A DNA stretch of 64,000 bases from Marivita sp046591575 (GTDB taxonomy: Bacteria > Pseudomonadota > Alphaproteobacteria > Rhodobacterales > Rhodobacteraceae). Within the stretch, counting starts at the first letter, position 1, and every line of letters begins with the position of its first letter. The stretch lies in assembly GCF_046591575.1 (NCBI RefSeq), contig NZ_JBIQWA010000003.1, positions 1-64,000 on the forward strand, in the 5' to 3' direction. Positions 8,155-17,391 of this stretch are shown in pieces. The position numbers were made by a program, and so were the translations under genes. The notes under the pieces are model-generated. The model made no database searches, was not told the DNA's origin, and saw only the letters and a program-made list of their open reading frames with translations.

Positions 8155-9053
8155 TGGACTGGATTGCGGTCGATTGGGGAACATCGCACCTGCGGGTTTG
8201 GGGCATGACGCGGGATGGTCAGGTCAAATTCCGCAAAGACAGCGATGCCGGAATGGGAACGCTGGACCGTGATGGATTCGAGCCCGCGTTGCTTGATCTG
8301 CTGGGCGATGCCTTGGGTGATGACACCATGCCGGTGATCATATGTGGCATGGCCGGTTCGCGACAGGGCTGGTCCGAGGCCACGTACCATTCCGCCCCTT
8401 GCGCGCCACCCGGAGCACGCTTTGCAACCTATGTGCCCACCCAAAGCAGCAACATCTCGGTTCATATCCTGCCCGGCGTCAAACAAGACAGTCCGGCCGA
8501 TGTGATGCGCGGCGAAGAAACCCAGATCGCCGGGTTTCTTGCGCTCAACCCCAAATTTGACGGGGTGATCTGTTTGCCGGGCACCCACACGAAATGGGTG
8601 CATATCAGCGCAAACGAAATCGTCAGTTTCCGCACCTTCATGACCGGAGAGATGTTCGCGCTGCTGTCAGAGCAGTCCGTCCTGCGGCATTCGGTTGACG
8701 CAGACGGCTGGTCGGCTGACGCGTTTGAAGACGCGGTCGCCACCGGCATGTCGCATCCCGCAGAGCTGGCTGGACGGCTTTTTTCGTTGCGTGCTGAAGG
8801 GTTGCTGCACGATCTTGATGCGCAAACCGCGCGGACACGGTTGTCTGGTCTGCTGATCGGGGTCGAACTTGCCGCGGCGCGTCCATATTGGCTGGGTCAG
8901 CATGTGGCGCTGATCGGTGATGATGAATTATGCCAGGCCTATGCCAAGGCGTTGGGTGCGCAGGGCTTGCCGGTGGAACGTACCGATGCGGACCGCATGA
9001 CGTTGGAAGGTCTCAAGGCCGCCTATACCCACATAATGGAGCGCCTGACATGA
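8154..9053 (+). CDS. dgoK: 2-dehydro-3-deoxygalactonokinase
   Basis: 299 residues. The N-terminal DWGTSHLRVWG is the phosphate-binding start typical of DgoK, and GMAGSRQGW, GEETQIAGFL, PGTHTKWV and FMTGEMFALL follow in family order. It phosphorylates 2-keto-3-deoxygalactonate with ATP in the cytoplasm. It starts on the ATG overlapping the dehydrogenase stop, and its own end overlaps the aldolase start by 4 bp (ATGA). The neighbouring aldolase uses its product. Confidence 0.92.
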   Translation: MDWIAVDWGTSHLRVWGMTRDGQVKFRKDSDAGMGTLDRDGFEPALLDLLGDALGDDTMPVIICGMAGSRQGWSEATYHSAPCAPPGARFATYVPTQSSNISVHILPGVKQDSPADVMRGEETQIAGFLALNPKFDGVICLPGTHTKWVHISANEIVSFRTFMTGEMFALLSEQSVLRHSVDADGWSADAFEDAVATGMSHPAELAGRLFSLRAEGLLHDLDAQTARTRLSGLLIGVELAAARPYWLGQHVALIGDDELCQAYAKALGAQGLPVERTDADRMTLEGLKAAYTHIMERLT

Positions 9054-9655
9054 GCCGCAAGATCATCGCCATCCTGCGCGGCATAACTCCGGACGCGGTC
9101 ATGCCCGTTGCCGAAGCGCTTGTCGACGCAGGGATTGACCGGATTGAAGTGCCGTTGAATTCACCCGACCCGTTTGTGTCAATCGAACGGATGCTTGCAA
9201 CTCTTGGCCAATCGGCCCTGATCGGTGCCGGTACGGTCCTGTCGCCAGATGATGTCCACCGTCTGTCGCGCCTTGGAGCGGGCATGGTGGTGTCGCCCGA
9301 TTGCAATCCCCGCGTGATTGTTGCGACCAAACAGGCGGGTCTGCAAAGCTATCCGGGTGTGATGACACCGACGGAATGTTTCGCCGCGCTGCGCAACGGC
9401 GCAGATGGGCTCAAGATGTTTCCCGGCGCGCTGATCGGACCGGATGGGCTCAAAGCCATGAAAGCGGTGCTGCCGGACGACACCGAAACCTATGCGGTGG
9501 GCGGGGCCGGCCCCGAGACCTTTTCGGCCTGGGCCGCCGCCGGTGCAAGCGGTTTTGGCATCGGTTCCGCGCTTTACACACCCGGCATGTCGGCTCAGGA
9601 GGTCAAGACCCGAGCGCAGGACATCGTCGCGGCCTATGATGCGGTGATGCGATGA
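9050..9655 (+). CDS. dgoA: 2-dehydro-3-deoxy-6-phosphogalactonate aldolase
   Basis: 201 residues, KDPG/KDPGal aldolase family (class I). Glu33 in RIEVPLNSP and the Schiff-base Lys122 in GLKMFPG are both present, and SYPGVMTP matches the substrate loop. It splits KDPGal into pyruvate and glyceraldehyde 3-phosphate. The start is the ATGA overlap with dgoK; the ending ATGA overlap leads into the lactonase. Its adjacency to DgoK favours KDPGal over KDPG as substrate. Confidence 0.92.
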   Translation: MSRKIIAILRGITPDAVMPVAEALVDAGIDRIEVPLNSPDPFVSIERMLATLGQSALIGAGTVLSPDDVHRLSRLGAGMVVSPDCNPRVIVATKQAGLQSYPGVMTPTECFAALRNGADGLKMFPGALIGPDGLKAMKAVLPDDTETYAVGGAGPETFSAWAAAGASGFGIGSALYTPGMSAQEVKTRAQDIVAAYDAVMR

Positions 9656-10500
9656 CGGTGGAGATATTCAGCGACACGATCTGCACTCTGGGCGAGGGGC
9701 CTTTGTGGCATCCGCAGGAACAGCGGCTTTACTGGTTCGACATTCTGGGCAAACGCCTGTTCCGCAGCGATGGCACCGACGAACAGGTGTGGGATTTTGA
9801 CGAATATGTGTCGGCCGCAGGTTGGATCGACAGCGGGGTGCTTTTGATTGCCAGCGAAACGGCCCTGTCGGTGTTTGAGACAGACAGCGGGGAAAGCACG
9901 TTTTTGCAACCGCTGGAGATCGACACAGACAGGACCCGGTCCAACGATGGGCGTGCCGATCCCTGGGGCGGGTTCTGGATTGGGACCATGGGCAAAAACA
10001 CCGAACACGGTGCCGGTGCGATCTATCGCTACATAGATGGCAGGCTGCACCGGTTGTTCGACAGCCTTACAATTCCAAACGCGATCTGTTTCGCCCACGA
10101 CAGGTCCTGCGCTTATTTCACAGACACACCAACCCGGACCATCATGCGCGTGATGCTGGATGCAGATGGCTTTCCCGATGGCGCGGCCCAGGTGTTTGTT
10201 GATCTGAACCCAGAGGCGTTGAACCCGGACGGGGCGGTCGTGGATGCCAATGGCAAGCTTTGGGTCGCGCAATGGGGCGCATCGCGCGTCGCTTGCTATG
10301 GGCTGGACGGCGGATTTGAAACGGCGATTTCCGTGCCCGCACGCCAAGCGTCCTGCCCGGCATTTGGGGGCCCGGATCTTGGCACATTGTATATCACCTC
10401 GGCCACAGAGGGGCTGACCTCTGCCAATGCCGGCGATGGCAAGCTGTTCTCGGCTCCGTCGGGCACCACGGGCCAGTCAGAACATCGGGTTTTGCTATGA
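9652..10500 (+). CDS. SMP-30/gluconolactonase-family protein, probable galactonolactonase
   Basis: 282 residues, six-bladed beta-propeller of the SMP-30 family. The metal-ligand positions are recognisable: Glu15 in LGEGPLW, Asn in SNDGRADPWGGFW, the TIPNAI region and Asp in NPDGAVVD. In a galactose-oxidising pathway it would open galactono-1,4- or 1,5-lactone to galactonate; that substrate is inferred from the neighbours. It overlaps the genes on both sides by 4 bp. Confidence 0.85.
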   Translation: MTVEIFSDTICTLGEGPLWHPQEQRLYWFDILGKRLFRSDGTDEQVWDFDEYVSAAGWIDSGVLLIASETALSVFETDSGESTFLQPLEIDTDRTRSNDGRADPWGGFWIGTMGKNTEHGAGAIYRYIDGRLHRLFDSLTIPNAICFAHDRSCAYFTDTPTRTIMRVMLDADGFPDGAAQVFVDLNPEALNPDGAVVDANGKLWVAQWGASRVACYGLDGGFETAISVPARQASCPAFGGPDLGTLYITSATEGLTSANAGDGKLFSAPSGTTGQSEHRVLL

Positions 10501-12398
10501 AACGCACGCTTGGCACCTGCTATTATCCCGAACACTGGCCGCAGGAGATCTGGGAACAGGATGCTGCCCGCATGGCGGCGCTTGGCATGACCTGGGTGCG
10601 GATCGGAGAGTTTGCGTGGTCCCGGATCGCCCCGTCAGAGGGCATTTTCGACTGGGCCTGGATGGACACGGCGATTGACATTCTTGGGGCGGCGGGGCTG
10701 AAGGTTGTGTTGGGCACACCCACCGCAACACCGCCGCGTTGGGTGTGTGACAAACACCCCGATATGTTTGCCCGTGATGCGATGGGGCATCCGCGCGGCT
10801 TTGGTTCCCGCCGTCATTACTGCTTTAGCCATGCCGGATATCTATCTGAAAGCAAACGTATAGTCACCGCTCTGGCCGAACGATACGGGCGCAACCCGCA
10901 TGTTGCGGCATGGCAAACAGACAACGAATATGGGTGCCATGACACGGTTTTATCCTATTCTGATGCCGCCATGGCCGCTTTTCGCCACTGGTTGCGCGAC
11001 CGGTACGGGACGATCACTGCCTTGAACCAGGCATGGGGCACGGTGTTCTGGTCGATGGAATACGATGATTTTGATCAGGTCGATCTGCCAAATAGGACAG
11101 TCACAGAACCGCACCCGGCCCATATGCAGGCGTTTAGACGGTTTTCATCCGATCAGGTCGTGGCGTTCAACCGCGCACAGGTTGAGTGCATTCGTCCCGT
11201 CTCAGACGCGCCGATATCGCACAATTACATGGGCCGCATCACCGAATTTGACCACTTTGCGGTGGGGCAAGACCTGGATTTTGCAACATGGGATTCCTAT
11301 CCGCTTGGGTTCTTAGAGGATCGTGTCGGAGCCACACCCGAGGCGCAACGCCATTTTGCGCGACAAGGGGACCCCGATTTTCAGGCCTTTCATCATGATC
11401 TATACCGGGCGGTTGGGAAAAACCGCTGGTGGGTGATGGAACAACAGCCCGGTCCGGTGAATTGGGCCCCGTACAACCCGGCACCTTTACCGGGGATGGT
11501 GCGCCTCTGGACATGGGAGGCGTTTGCGCATGGGGCTGAAGCCGTTTGTTATTTCCGTTGGAGGCAGGCCCCGTTTGCGCAGGAACAGTTGCATGCCGGT
11601 TTATTGCGACCCGATTCTGTGGCGGCACCGGGCTATTTCGAAGCCGAGCATGTCGCAGAAGAGTTGAAAGAGTGTGAAGATATTGCGCACCAGACGGCTC
11701 CGGTCGCGATAATTTTCGATTATGACGCTGCATGGGCCTGGGATGTGCAGCCTCAGGGGCGGGGTTTAGACTATTTCAGCCTTGTTTTTGCGCTCTATCG
11801 CGCGATGCGAAAGCTTGGGCTTTCGATTGATATTCTTCCGCCCAAATGCCGGGATTTTGGCGCATATCGGCTCGTCTGTGCGCCGGGAATGGTCGTTATG
11901 CCCGACGACTTGAAAGCGGCCTTATCGACCAGCGGCTGCGAGGTTCTGATCGGGCCGCGATCGGCCGCGCGGGATGCGGAATTCAATATCCCGACACCCT
12001 TGCCGCCCGCATGGCCAAATCTTGATGTAGCCGTGTCGCGTCTTGAAACCTTACGGCCAGACATGCCGATTGCGATTGCCGGTGGCGGGCAGTGTCAGCA
12101 TTGGTTTGAACATCTTGAAGGATCGGCCGAAACGGTCTTCGAGACCGAAACGGGCCTGCCCGTGGTGATGCGATCTGCACAGATAAGCTATTGCGGTGGA
12201 TGGGGTGATGAAGTATTTTTCGAACGTCTTATCAGTGATCTATGCGACCGTGTTAATGTAAAAATACGCGCTCTTCCACGCGGGGTTCGTGTGCGTGAGA
12301 CGGGGACTGAACGGTTCTGGTTCAATCACAATCCGCATCCTGTCACCTGTGAGGCCGGAGACCTGCCAGCGGCGGGTGTGATCCGTGAGAGCCTCTAA
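10497..12398 (+). CDS. GH42 beta-galactosidase
   Basis: 633 residues, typical GH42 length. It starts with GTCYYPEHWP, characteristic of the family. The acid/base is Glu144 in TDNEYG and the likely nucleophile is Glu315 in MEQQPGPVNW. A trimerisation-like domain (~390-590) and a small C-terminal beta domain follow. There is no signal peptide, so hydrolysis is intracellular. It ends the galactoside operon, overlapping the lactonase by 4 bp. With the GH4 enzyme it lets the operon handle both alpha- and beta-linked galactose. Confidence 0.92.
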   Translation: MKRTLGTCYYPEHWPQEIWEQDAARMAALGMTWVRIGEFAWSRIAPSEGIFDWAWMDTAIDILGAAGLKVVLGTPTATPPRWVCDKHPDMFARDAMGHPRGFGSRRHYCFSHAGYLSESKRIVTALAERYGRNPHVAAWQTDNEYGCHDTVLSYSDAAMAAFRHWLRDRYGTITALNQAWGTVFWSMEYDDFDQVDLPNRTVTEPHPAHMQAFRRFSSDQVVAFNRAQVECIRPVSDAPISHNYMGRITEFDHFAVGQDLDFATWDSYPLGFLEDRVGATPEAQRHFARQGDPDFQAFHHDLYRAVGKNRWWVMEQQPGPVNWAPYNPAPLPGMVRLWTWEAFAHGAEAVCYFRWRQAPFAQEQLHAGLLRPDSVAAPGYFEAEHVAEELKECEDIAHQTAPVAIIFDYDAAWAWDVQPQGRGLDYFSLVFALYRAMRKLGLSIDILPPKCRDFGAYRLVCAPGMVVMPDDLKAALSTSGCEVLIGPRSAARDAEFNIPTPLPPAWPNLDVAVSRLETLRPDMPIAIAGGGQCQHWFEHLEGSAETVFETETGLPVVMRSAQISYCGGWGDEVFFERLISDLCDRVNVKIRALPRGVRVRETGTERFWFNHNPHPVTCEAGDLPAAGVIRESL

Positions 12399-12431
12399 CA
12401 CTCTGCCCTGCGGTGGTTTCGGGAAAAAATG

Positions 12432-13388
12432 CTAACCGATAAGCTCTGTCAGATGCGCCGCAGAGCCAGACAGCGCCGCAAAGTCATCTTCGATGACGTG
12501 CACCGGAAACTGGGTCAGGAACTCTGCAAATCGGCCTTTATCCAAAAAGGCAGCTTCGAATTCCAACCGCTTGAGGTGGCGTGAAAAATGCCGTGCGACA
12601 CCGCCGCAAAGATAGATGCCGCCAAACGGCAGGTGAACCAAAGCAAGATTGCCGGTGGCGCGTCCCAGGATGCGCACAAACAGACGCGCGGCGGCCTCGG
12701 CCCGGGGATCGGTGCCTGTGTTGACCGCCGCCATGATCTGGCCCGCGTTAAGCAAGCTATCGGCACCGTCTTCATGACACAGCCAGGCGTAAACCCTTTC
12801 GAAACCTCTGCCCGATAGAACGTCCTCCAAACCCGGCGGGCCATATGTGGCCGTGATCCAGTTCAGCAAGCGCAGTTCGGTGTCGTCCTGCACGGGAAGC
12901 GATACGTGACCCGCCTCGGAAGGGGGCACCAGCGTGCGTTCATCAAGTCGGTAGACCGCGGCGGCGTTCATCCCAGTGCCGATGCCAATCACCAACCGCG
13001 CCGCGTGGTCGCTTGCGGGATGACCGGCACGGATGGTGTGCACCGTGTCCGGTGTCAGATGGCCAAGGGCATGGCCCTGCGCCTGAAGGTCGTTCAGGAC
13101 AGCGACGGTGTGCGCGCCGGTGACTGCGGCTATGTCATCGCGCGACACTGTCCAGCTGAGGTTCGTCAGCGCGCCGACACCGTCGCGCACGGGGCCTGCC
13201 ATGGCGACACAGGCGGCGTCCGGCGTCACCGGCTGGTCGGCCATATACGCCCGCAAAACTGCCGGAAGATCAGGATGGTCGGCATTGCGGAACCGTTTGA
13301 TCGTGTCGGTGCGCACGTGCGCGCCCTTGGTCAGGGCCACGCGTGTGTTGGTGCCGCCAAGGTCGGCGACGAGGGCGGTCAGGGGCAT
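12432..13388 (-). CDS. glk: Glucokinase (bacterial GlkA type)
   Basis: 318 residues, glucokinase family related to E. coli Glk. Motifs in order are LVADLGGTNTRVAL (ATP phosphate site), AMAGPV, LTNLSW, VLNDLQAQGHAL with the catalytic Asp, GIGTGMN, PSEAGHVSLP and LCGGVA. It phosphorylates glucose released by the beta-glucosidase encoded just upstream and by AglA. One base separates it from the upstream gene, so it is the third gene of a regulator/glucosidase/kinase operon. Confidence 0.93.
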   Translation of the reverse strand: MPLTALVADLGGTNTRVALTKGAHVRTDTIKRFRNADHPDLPAVLRAYMADQPVTPDAACVAMAGPVRDGVGALTNLSWTVSRDDIAAVTGAHTVAVLNDLQAQGHALGHLTPDTVHTIRAGHPASDHAARLVIGIGTGMNAAAVYRLDERTLVPPSEAGHVSLPVQDDTELRLLNWITATYGPPGLEDVLSGRGFERVYAWLCHEDGADSLLNAGQIMAAVNTGTDPRAEAAARLFVRILGRATGNLALVHLPFGGIYLCGGVARHFSRHLKRLEFEAAFLDKGRFAEFLTQFPVHVIEDDFAALSGSAAHLTELIG

Positions 13389-13389
13389 G

Positions 13390-14718
13390 TCAGCTCCGGG
13401 TCAAGGCGGATTGAAGCGCGTGATAAGAGGCTTTGGGCGTGCGGTCCAGACTGTCAAAATCCGTGTGAACCAGGCCAAATCGCTTTTCATACCCAAGCGC
13501 CCATTCGAAATTGTCCAGCAGCGACCAGATGAAATACCCCTGTACCGGCACCCCTTCGGCCAGCGCTTTTTGCACCATGCCGACATGCTGGTTGATGTAG
13601 TCGATCCGCTGTGTGTCGATGACGGCCCCGTCGCGGATCACATCCGGCGAAGCAAGCCCGTTTTCGGTCACATAAAGCGGTAGGGTGCCGGTATAGTCGC
13701 GCGCCGTTCGGGTTAGGAATTTATAAAGACCTTCCGGGTAGATTTCCCAATTCATGAGGGTCTTGCGCAAGGGGCCCTCAACCTCGTGATGGCTTGGCCA
13801 TGGGCCATCGTTCGGGGCGATGATCTTACGGGTATAATAGTTGATGCCACACCAATCGAGGGGGGCTTGAATTACATCAAAATCATCCTGCCAGCCTTTC
13901 GGCATATGCGGGCCAAGACCGTCCAGAACAGTGTCGGGATAGCTGCCTTTGAACACGCCGGACATGAAAAAATGGTTGTAGTACCCATCATACAGCGCGG
14001 CTGAATCCTGTGCCGCTTGGCTGTCATCGACTGGGGTTGCCCATTCCATGTTGAACACGCCGCCAAGGTTCGACAGGCCCAATCCGCGCATGGTTTGGAT
14101 GGCGTGACCATGGGCCAGCAGAACATGGTGCATTGCATGGGCCGTCGCCCGGATATCGCGAAGGCCGGGCGCGTGGTGGCCGAGGAAATGCGACAGCCAC
14201 GCAACGCACCAGGGTTCATTGATCGGCGCGACCGAAAACATGCGATCTCCGATGCGGGACATCAGGATCTGTGTGTAATCGGCAAACCATTTGGCAATGT
14301 CGGGATTACGCCAGCCGCCAAGATCGGCCAAGGCGGCGGGCAGTTCCCAGTGATACAGCGTGGCGCAGGGTTTCAATCCCCGCTCTAGCATGGCATCGGT
14401 CAGACGGTCGTAGAAATCCAGCCCCTCGGGATTGGGTGTGCCGCGCCCATCAGGCAGGATGCGCGCCCAGCTGGTGGAAAACCGGTACGCATCCAGACCA
14501 GCGGCTGCGACAAGATCAAGGTCTTGTTCGAACCGATGATAGTGATCACAGGCACGGTCGCCGTTTTCGGCACGCACCACATTGCCAGGTGTGGCGGCGA
14601 AGGTATCCCAATGCGTTGGGCCAGCACCGCCAAAGGCGTGGCCTTCGATCTGGTAGCTGGAGGTTGCTGTGCCGAAAAGAAAATCGGCGGGAAACTCCGC
14701 GCGGGAAAACGTGAACAT
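13390..14718 (-). CDS. GH1 beta-glucosidase
   Basis: 442 residues, full-length GH1 barrel. The acid/base is Glu168 in INEPW and the nucleophile Glu352 in YVTENG; the N-terminus FPADFLFGTATSSYQIEG is classical. The ATG at 14718 is preferred: an AGGA lies 12 bases upstream, and the longer reading would run into the regulator gene's 3' end with an atypical extension. It is cytoplasmic. It is encoded between the LacI-type regulator and glucokinase, so beta-glucosides may be handled under the same control as alpha-glucosides. Confidence 0.92.
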   Translation of the reverse strand: MFTFSRAEFPADFLFGTATSSYQIEGHAFGGAGPTHWDTFAATPGNVVRAENGDRACDHYHRFEQDLDLVAAAGLDAYRFSTSWARILPDGRGTPNPEGLDFYDRLTDAMLERGLKPCATLYHWELPAALADLGGWRNPDIAKWFADYTQILMSRIGDRMFSVAPINEPWCVAWLSHFLGHHAPGLRDIRATAHAMHHVLLAHGHAIQTMRGLGLSNLGGVFNMEWATPVDDSQAAQDSAALYDGYYNHFFMSGVFKGSYPDTVLDGLGPHMPKGWQDDFDVIQAPLDWCGINYYTRKIIAPNDGPWPSHHEVEGPLRKTLMNWEIYPEGLYKFLTRTARDYTGTLPLYVTENGLASPDVIRDGAVIDTQRIDYINQHVGMVQKALAEGVPVQGYFIWSLLDNFEWALGYEKRFGLVHTDFDSLDRTPKASYHALQSALTRS

Positions 14719-14734
14719 AAAATAAAAATGTCCT

Positions 14735-15760
14735 TCAGTTTGGGGCAGGGCCGGTGGAGCGGCCAATGATCAATTCTGCTTCCAGCAGCCGCGATGAGGG
14801 CGGATCGACGGGGGCCGCAATCAGCGACAGAAGCATCTCGGCGGCTTCGCGCCCGGCATAGCGGACAGATGACCGCAGCGCGGTGAAGATCGGAACATCG
14901 TCACCGTTTTCAAGATAGCTGAGCGCGTCGTCAAACGTGATGATCGAGACATCCCGCGCAAGGGTCAGACCGGCCTCGTGCACCGCGCGACGGGCCCCGA
15001 TGGCGGTGATAATCGAAGAACAGACCACGGCGGTTGGGGCAGCTTTCTGCGCCAAGAGATCCTTGGTGGCGCGATAACCGTATATTTCGGTCATTTCTTC
15101 GCTGCGCATCAGGTGAGGGTCGATCGGCAAGCCATTATTTTGCAACGCAGTTTCATATCCCTTCCGTCTGCGAAAGGCGAAATCCATATGTTCCAGACCA
15201 TTGAGCAAGGCAATTCGGCGATGGCCAAGTTCGATCAGGAATTGCACCCCCCGTTCAAACGCGCCGCGATTGTTCACGTCAATCCACGCATAAGGGATGT
15301 TCACATCCGTTGACCGCCCATGCACCACAAACGGCAACCCGATCCGCGACAGCAGGGCGATCCGGACATCGTTGATCACCGGTCCATGCACGATGATGCC
15401 GTCAACCATGCCGCGGGCGCGGATGTCCTGATAGGTGTGAGCCTCGTCCTGATCGGCGACCAGCGACAGCACCATGTCATACCCCGCCTTGGCATAGCTT
15501 TCCCCGGCACCGGCGATGAAATCCCCGAAAACCGGGTTCACCATTTCATGTTGGTTGGACACCGGGATGACATGGCCAATGGCCAACGCGCGCCCCGTGG
15601 CCAGACCTTTCGCGCGGGTGTTGGGGCGATAATTCAGGTCTTTCGCGGCTTTCAGAACGCGGCTGCGGGTGGTTTCATTCACCTCTGGATACCCGTTCAG
15701 CGCACGGCTGACCGTGGTTTGTGACAGATTCAGATATTCGGACAATTGTTTGAGGTTCAC
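14735..15760 (-). CDS. aglR: LacI-family regulator of the alpha-glucoside locus (AglR-like)
   Basis: 341 residues. The N-terminal HTH is MNLKQLSEYLNLSQTTVSRAL with the hinge NYRPNTRAKGLATG, followed by a periplasmic-binding-protein-like sensor domain (about residues 60-335). Translation starts at GTG 15760; no ATG gives an in-frame start, and the resulting N-terminus is typical. A perfect palindrome CAAAGCGCTTTG is 12 bp upstream of its start and a longer one precedes aglE, so it probably represses both itself and the agl operon until an alpha-glucoside binds. The name follows the rhizobial aglREFGAK arrangement. Confidence 0.88.
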   Translation of the reverse strand: MNLKQLSEYLNLSQTTVSRALNGYPEVNETTRSRVLKAAKDLNYRPNTRAKGLATGRALAIGHVIPVSNQHEMVNPVFGDFIAGAGESYAKAGYDMVLSLVADQDEAHTYQDIRARGMVDGIIVHGPVINDVRIALLSRIGLPFVVHGRSTDVNIPYAWIDVNNRGAFERGVQFLIELGHRRIALLNGLEHMDFAFRRRKGYETALQNNGLPIDPHLMRSEEMTEIYGYRATKDLLAQKAAPTAVVCSSIITAIGARRAVHEAGLTLARDVSIITFDDALSYLENGDDVPIFTALRSSVRYAGREAAEMLLSLIAAPVDPPSSRLLEAELIIGRSTGPAPN

Positions 15761-15771
15761 GATCCAAATCC

Positions 15772-15783
15772 CAAAGCGCTTTG
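15772..15783. promoter_or_regulatory. LacI-family operator upstream of aglR
   Basis: CAAAGCGCTTTG is a perfect 12-bp palindrome with the central CG typical of LacI-family sites. It lies 12 bp upstream of the aglR GTG, a position suited to autorepression, and matches the site at 15930-15943. Confidence 0.75.
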
Positions 15784-15929
15784 ATAATCATGTCTGACTA
15801 ACACATAAAACGCTGACTCGGGAAAGCCCTTTTCTGATGGCAGTAATGCTGCAAAGCAGCGAAAAATAGTCGGTTTTTAAGAGGTGCTATGAATTGACAG
15901 GTGAGGGGAAATAAGCGACCGTCGCGCAT

Positions 15930-15943
15930 CCAAAGCGCTTTGG
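15930..15943. promoter_or_regulatory. LacI-family operator upstream of aglE
   Basis: CCAAAGCGCTTTGG is a perfect 14-bp palindrome 60 bp before the aglE ATG. It has the same core as the site near aglR, 158 bp away, so looping between the two is possible. A TTGACA lies at 15894-15899 but no good -10 is visible. Confidence 0.78.
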
Positions 15944-16003
15944 ACTGATTCCGGAGCAGCGACTTGACTACAGTGCCAACGTGCGCACCTTGGGAGGTAT
16001 TTC

Positions 16004-17272
16004 ATGAAAAAGACGCTCATATCGAGTGTGGCAAGCGCAGCGCTTTGCGCAACCGCCGCATCCGCAGAAAACCTGACCGTGTTCGGCCCGTGGCTGGGCC
16101 CGGACCAAGCGCTGGTTGAGCAGGTTCTTGCGGATTTCGCTGAAAAGTCCGGCCACTCGGTCAGTTACGTTGGCTCGGACAGCTTTGAGCAGCAGATCGT
16201 CGTGGACGCCGAAGCGGGCTCTGCGCCGAACGTGGCCGTCTTTCCCCAGCCGGGTCTGGCCTCTGACATGGCTGGACGGGGCTTTTTGACTCCATTCCGC
16301 GATGGCACCGCGGACTGGGTGCGCGACAATTATGCGGCCGGTCAAAGCTGGGTGGATCTGGGCACCTATGCCGGTCCGGACGGAGAAGAGGATCTTTACG
16401 GATTTTTCTATAAGGTCGATGTAAAATCACTGGTTTGGTACTCTCCCGAGAATTTTGAGGATGCCGGGTACGAAATCCCGGAAACCATGGAAGAGCTGAA
16501 GGCGCTCACCGATCAGATCGTGGAAGATGGGGAAACGCCCTGGTGCATCGGTCTGGGATCGGGTGGGGCTACCGGCTGGCCCGCGACGGACTGGGTCGAG
16601 GAAATGATGCTGCGCACGCAGCCGCCCGAAATCTATGACCAGTGGGTTGCCAATGAAATCCCGTTCAATGATGACCGCGTGGTTGCCGCCATCGAGGAAT
16701 TCGGCGAGTTTGCCCGTAATGACGATTACGTGGCCGGGGGCGCGGGTGCCGTGGCGTCGACCGATTTCCGCGACAGCCCCAAAGGATTGTTTTCGGCCCC
16801 GCCCCAGTGCTACCTGCATCGCCAGGCGTCGTTTATCCCGGCCTTTTTCCCGGCGGGCACCGAAGTTGGCGCGGACGCGGATTTCTTTTATTTCCCGGCC
16901 TATGAAGGCAAAGACCTGGGCGCACCGGTTCTGGGCGCTGGCACGCTTTGGGCGATCACCAACGAAAACGAAGCAGCGCATGATCTGATTGCGTATCTGC
17001 AAACCACGGACGCGCACGAGATCTGGATGGCCAATGGGGGCTTCCTGACGCCGCATAAGGGTGTGGATCTGTCCAAATTCATTGACGAACCTACGGCCAA
17101 GATGAACCAGATCCTGCTTGATGCGACCACCTTCCGGTTTGATGCCTCTGACCTCATGCCCGGTGGTGTGGGGGCAGGGACGTTCTGGACCGGTATGGTC
17201 GATTATGCCGGGGGTGCCGATGCCGCAGACGTGGCAAGCGAAATTCAGAACAGCTGGGACGCGTTGAAATAG
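16004..17272 (+). CDS. aglE: Alpha-glucoside ABC transporter, substrate-binding protein
   Basis: 422 residues. A Sec signal peptide (MKKTLISSVASAALCATAASA, cleavage near residue 21) is followed by a family 1 solute-binding fold. LTVFGPWLGPDQ at the mature N-terminus and GSGGATGWPATDWVEEMMLR are characteristic of AglE-like alpha-glucoside binders (sucrose, maltose, trehalose in rhizobia). GGGAGG precedes the ATG. It is first in aglEFGAK. A strong hairpin with a T-run follows the gene and should lower read-through so that the binding protein exceeds the membrane components. Confidence 0.93.
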   Translation: MKKTLISSVASAALCATAASAENLTVFGPWLGPDQALVEQVLADFAEKSGHSVSYVGSDSFEQQIVVDAEAGSAPNVAVFPQPGLASDMAGRGFLTPFRDGTADWVRDNYAAGQSWVDLGTYAGPDGEEDLYGFFYKVDVKSLVWYSPENFEDAGYEIPETMEELKALTDQIVEDGETPWCIGLGSGGATGWPATDWVEEMMLRTQPPEIYDQWVANEIPFNDDRVVAAIEEFGEFARNDDYVAGGAGAVASTDFRDSPKGLFSAPPQCYLHRQASFIPAFFPAGTEVGADADFFYFPAYEGKDLGAPVLGAGTLWAITNENEAAHDLIAYLQTTDAHEIWMANGGFLTPHKGVDLSKFIDEPTAKMNQILLDATTFRFDASDLMPGGVGAGTFWTGMVDYAGGADAADVASEIQNSWDALK

Positions 17273-17285
17273 TCACGGCGGTCCA

Positions 17286-17315
17286 TGCGCCCCGGGGACG
17301 ACGCGGGGCGTTTTT
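17286..17315 (+). terminator. Intrinsic terminator/attenuator between aglE and aglF
   Basis: CGCCCCG (17288-17294) pairs with CGGGGCG (17304-17310) around a 9-base loop and is followed by TTTTT. The position inside the operon suggests partial termination rather than the operon's end, because aglF follows 80 bp on with no clear new promoter. Confidence 0.8.
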
Positions 17316-17391
17316 GTAAAGCCGGGGCAAACATCGGTGTCGACGTTTCGGCGTTCGTCCGGAACAGGTTTTCAGCTTGGGAGGGGCAATT

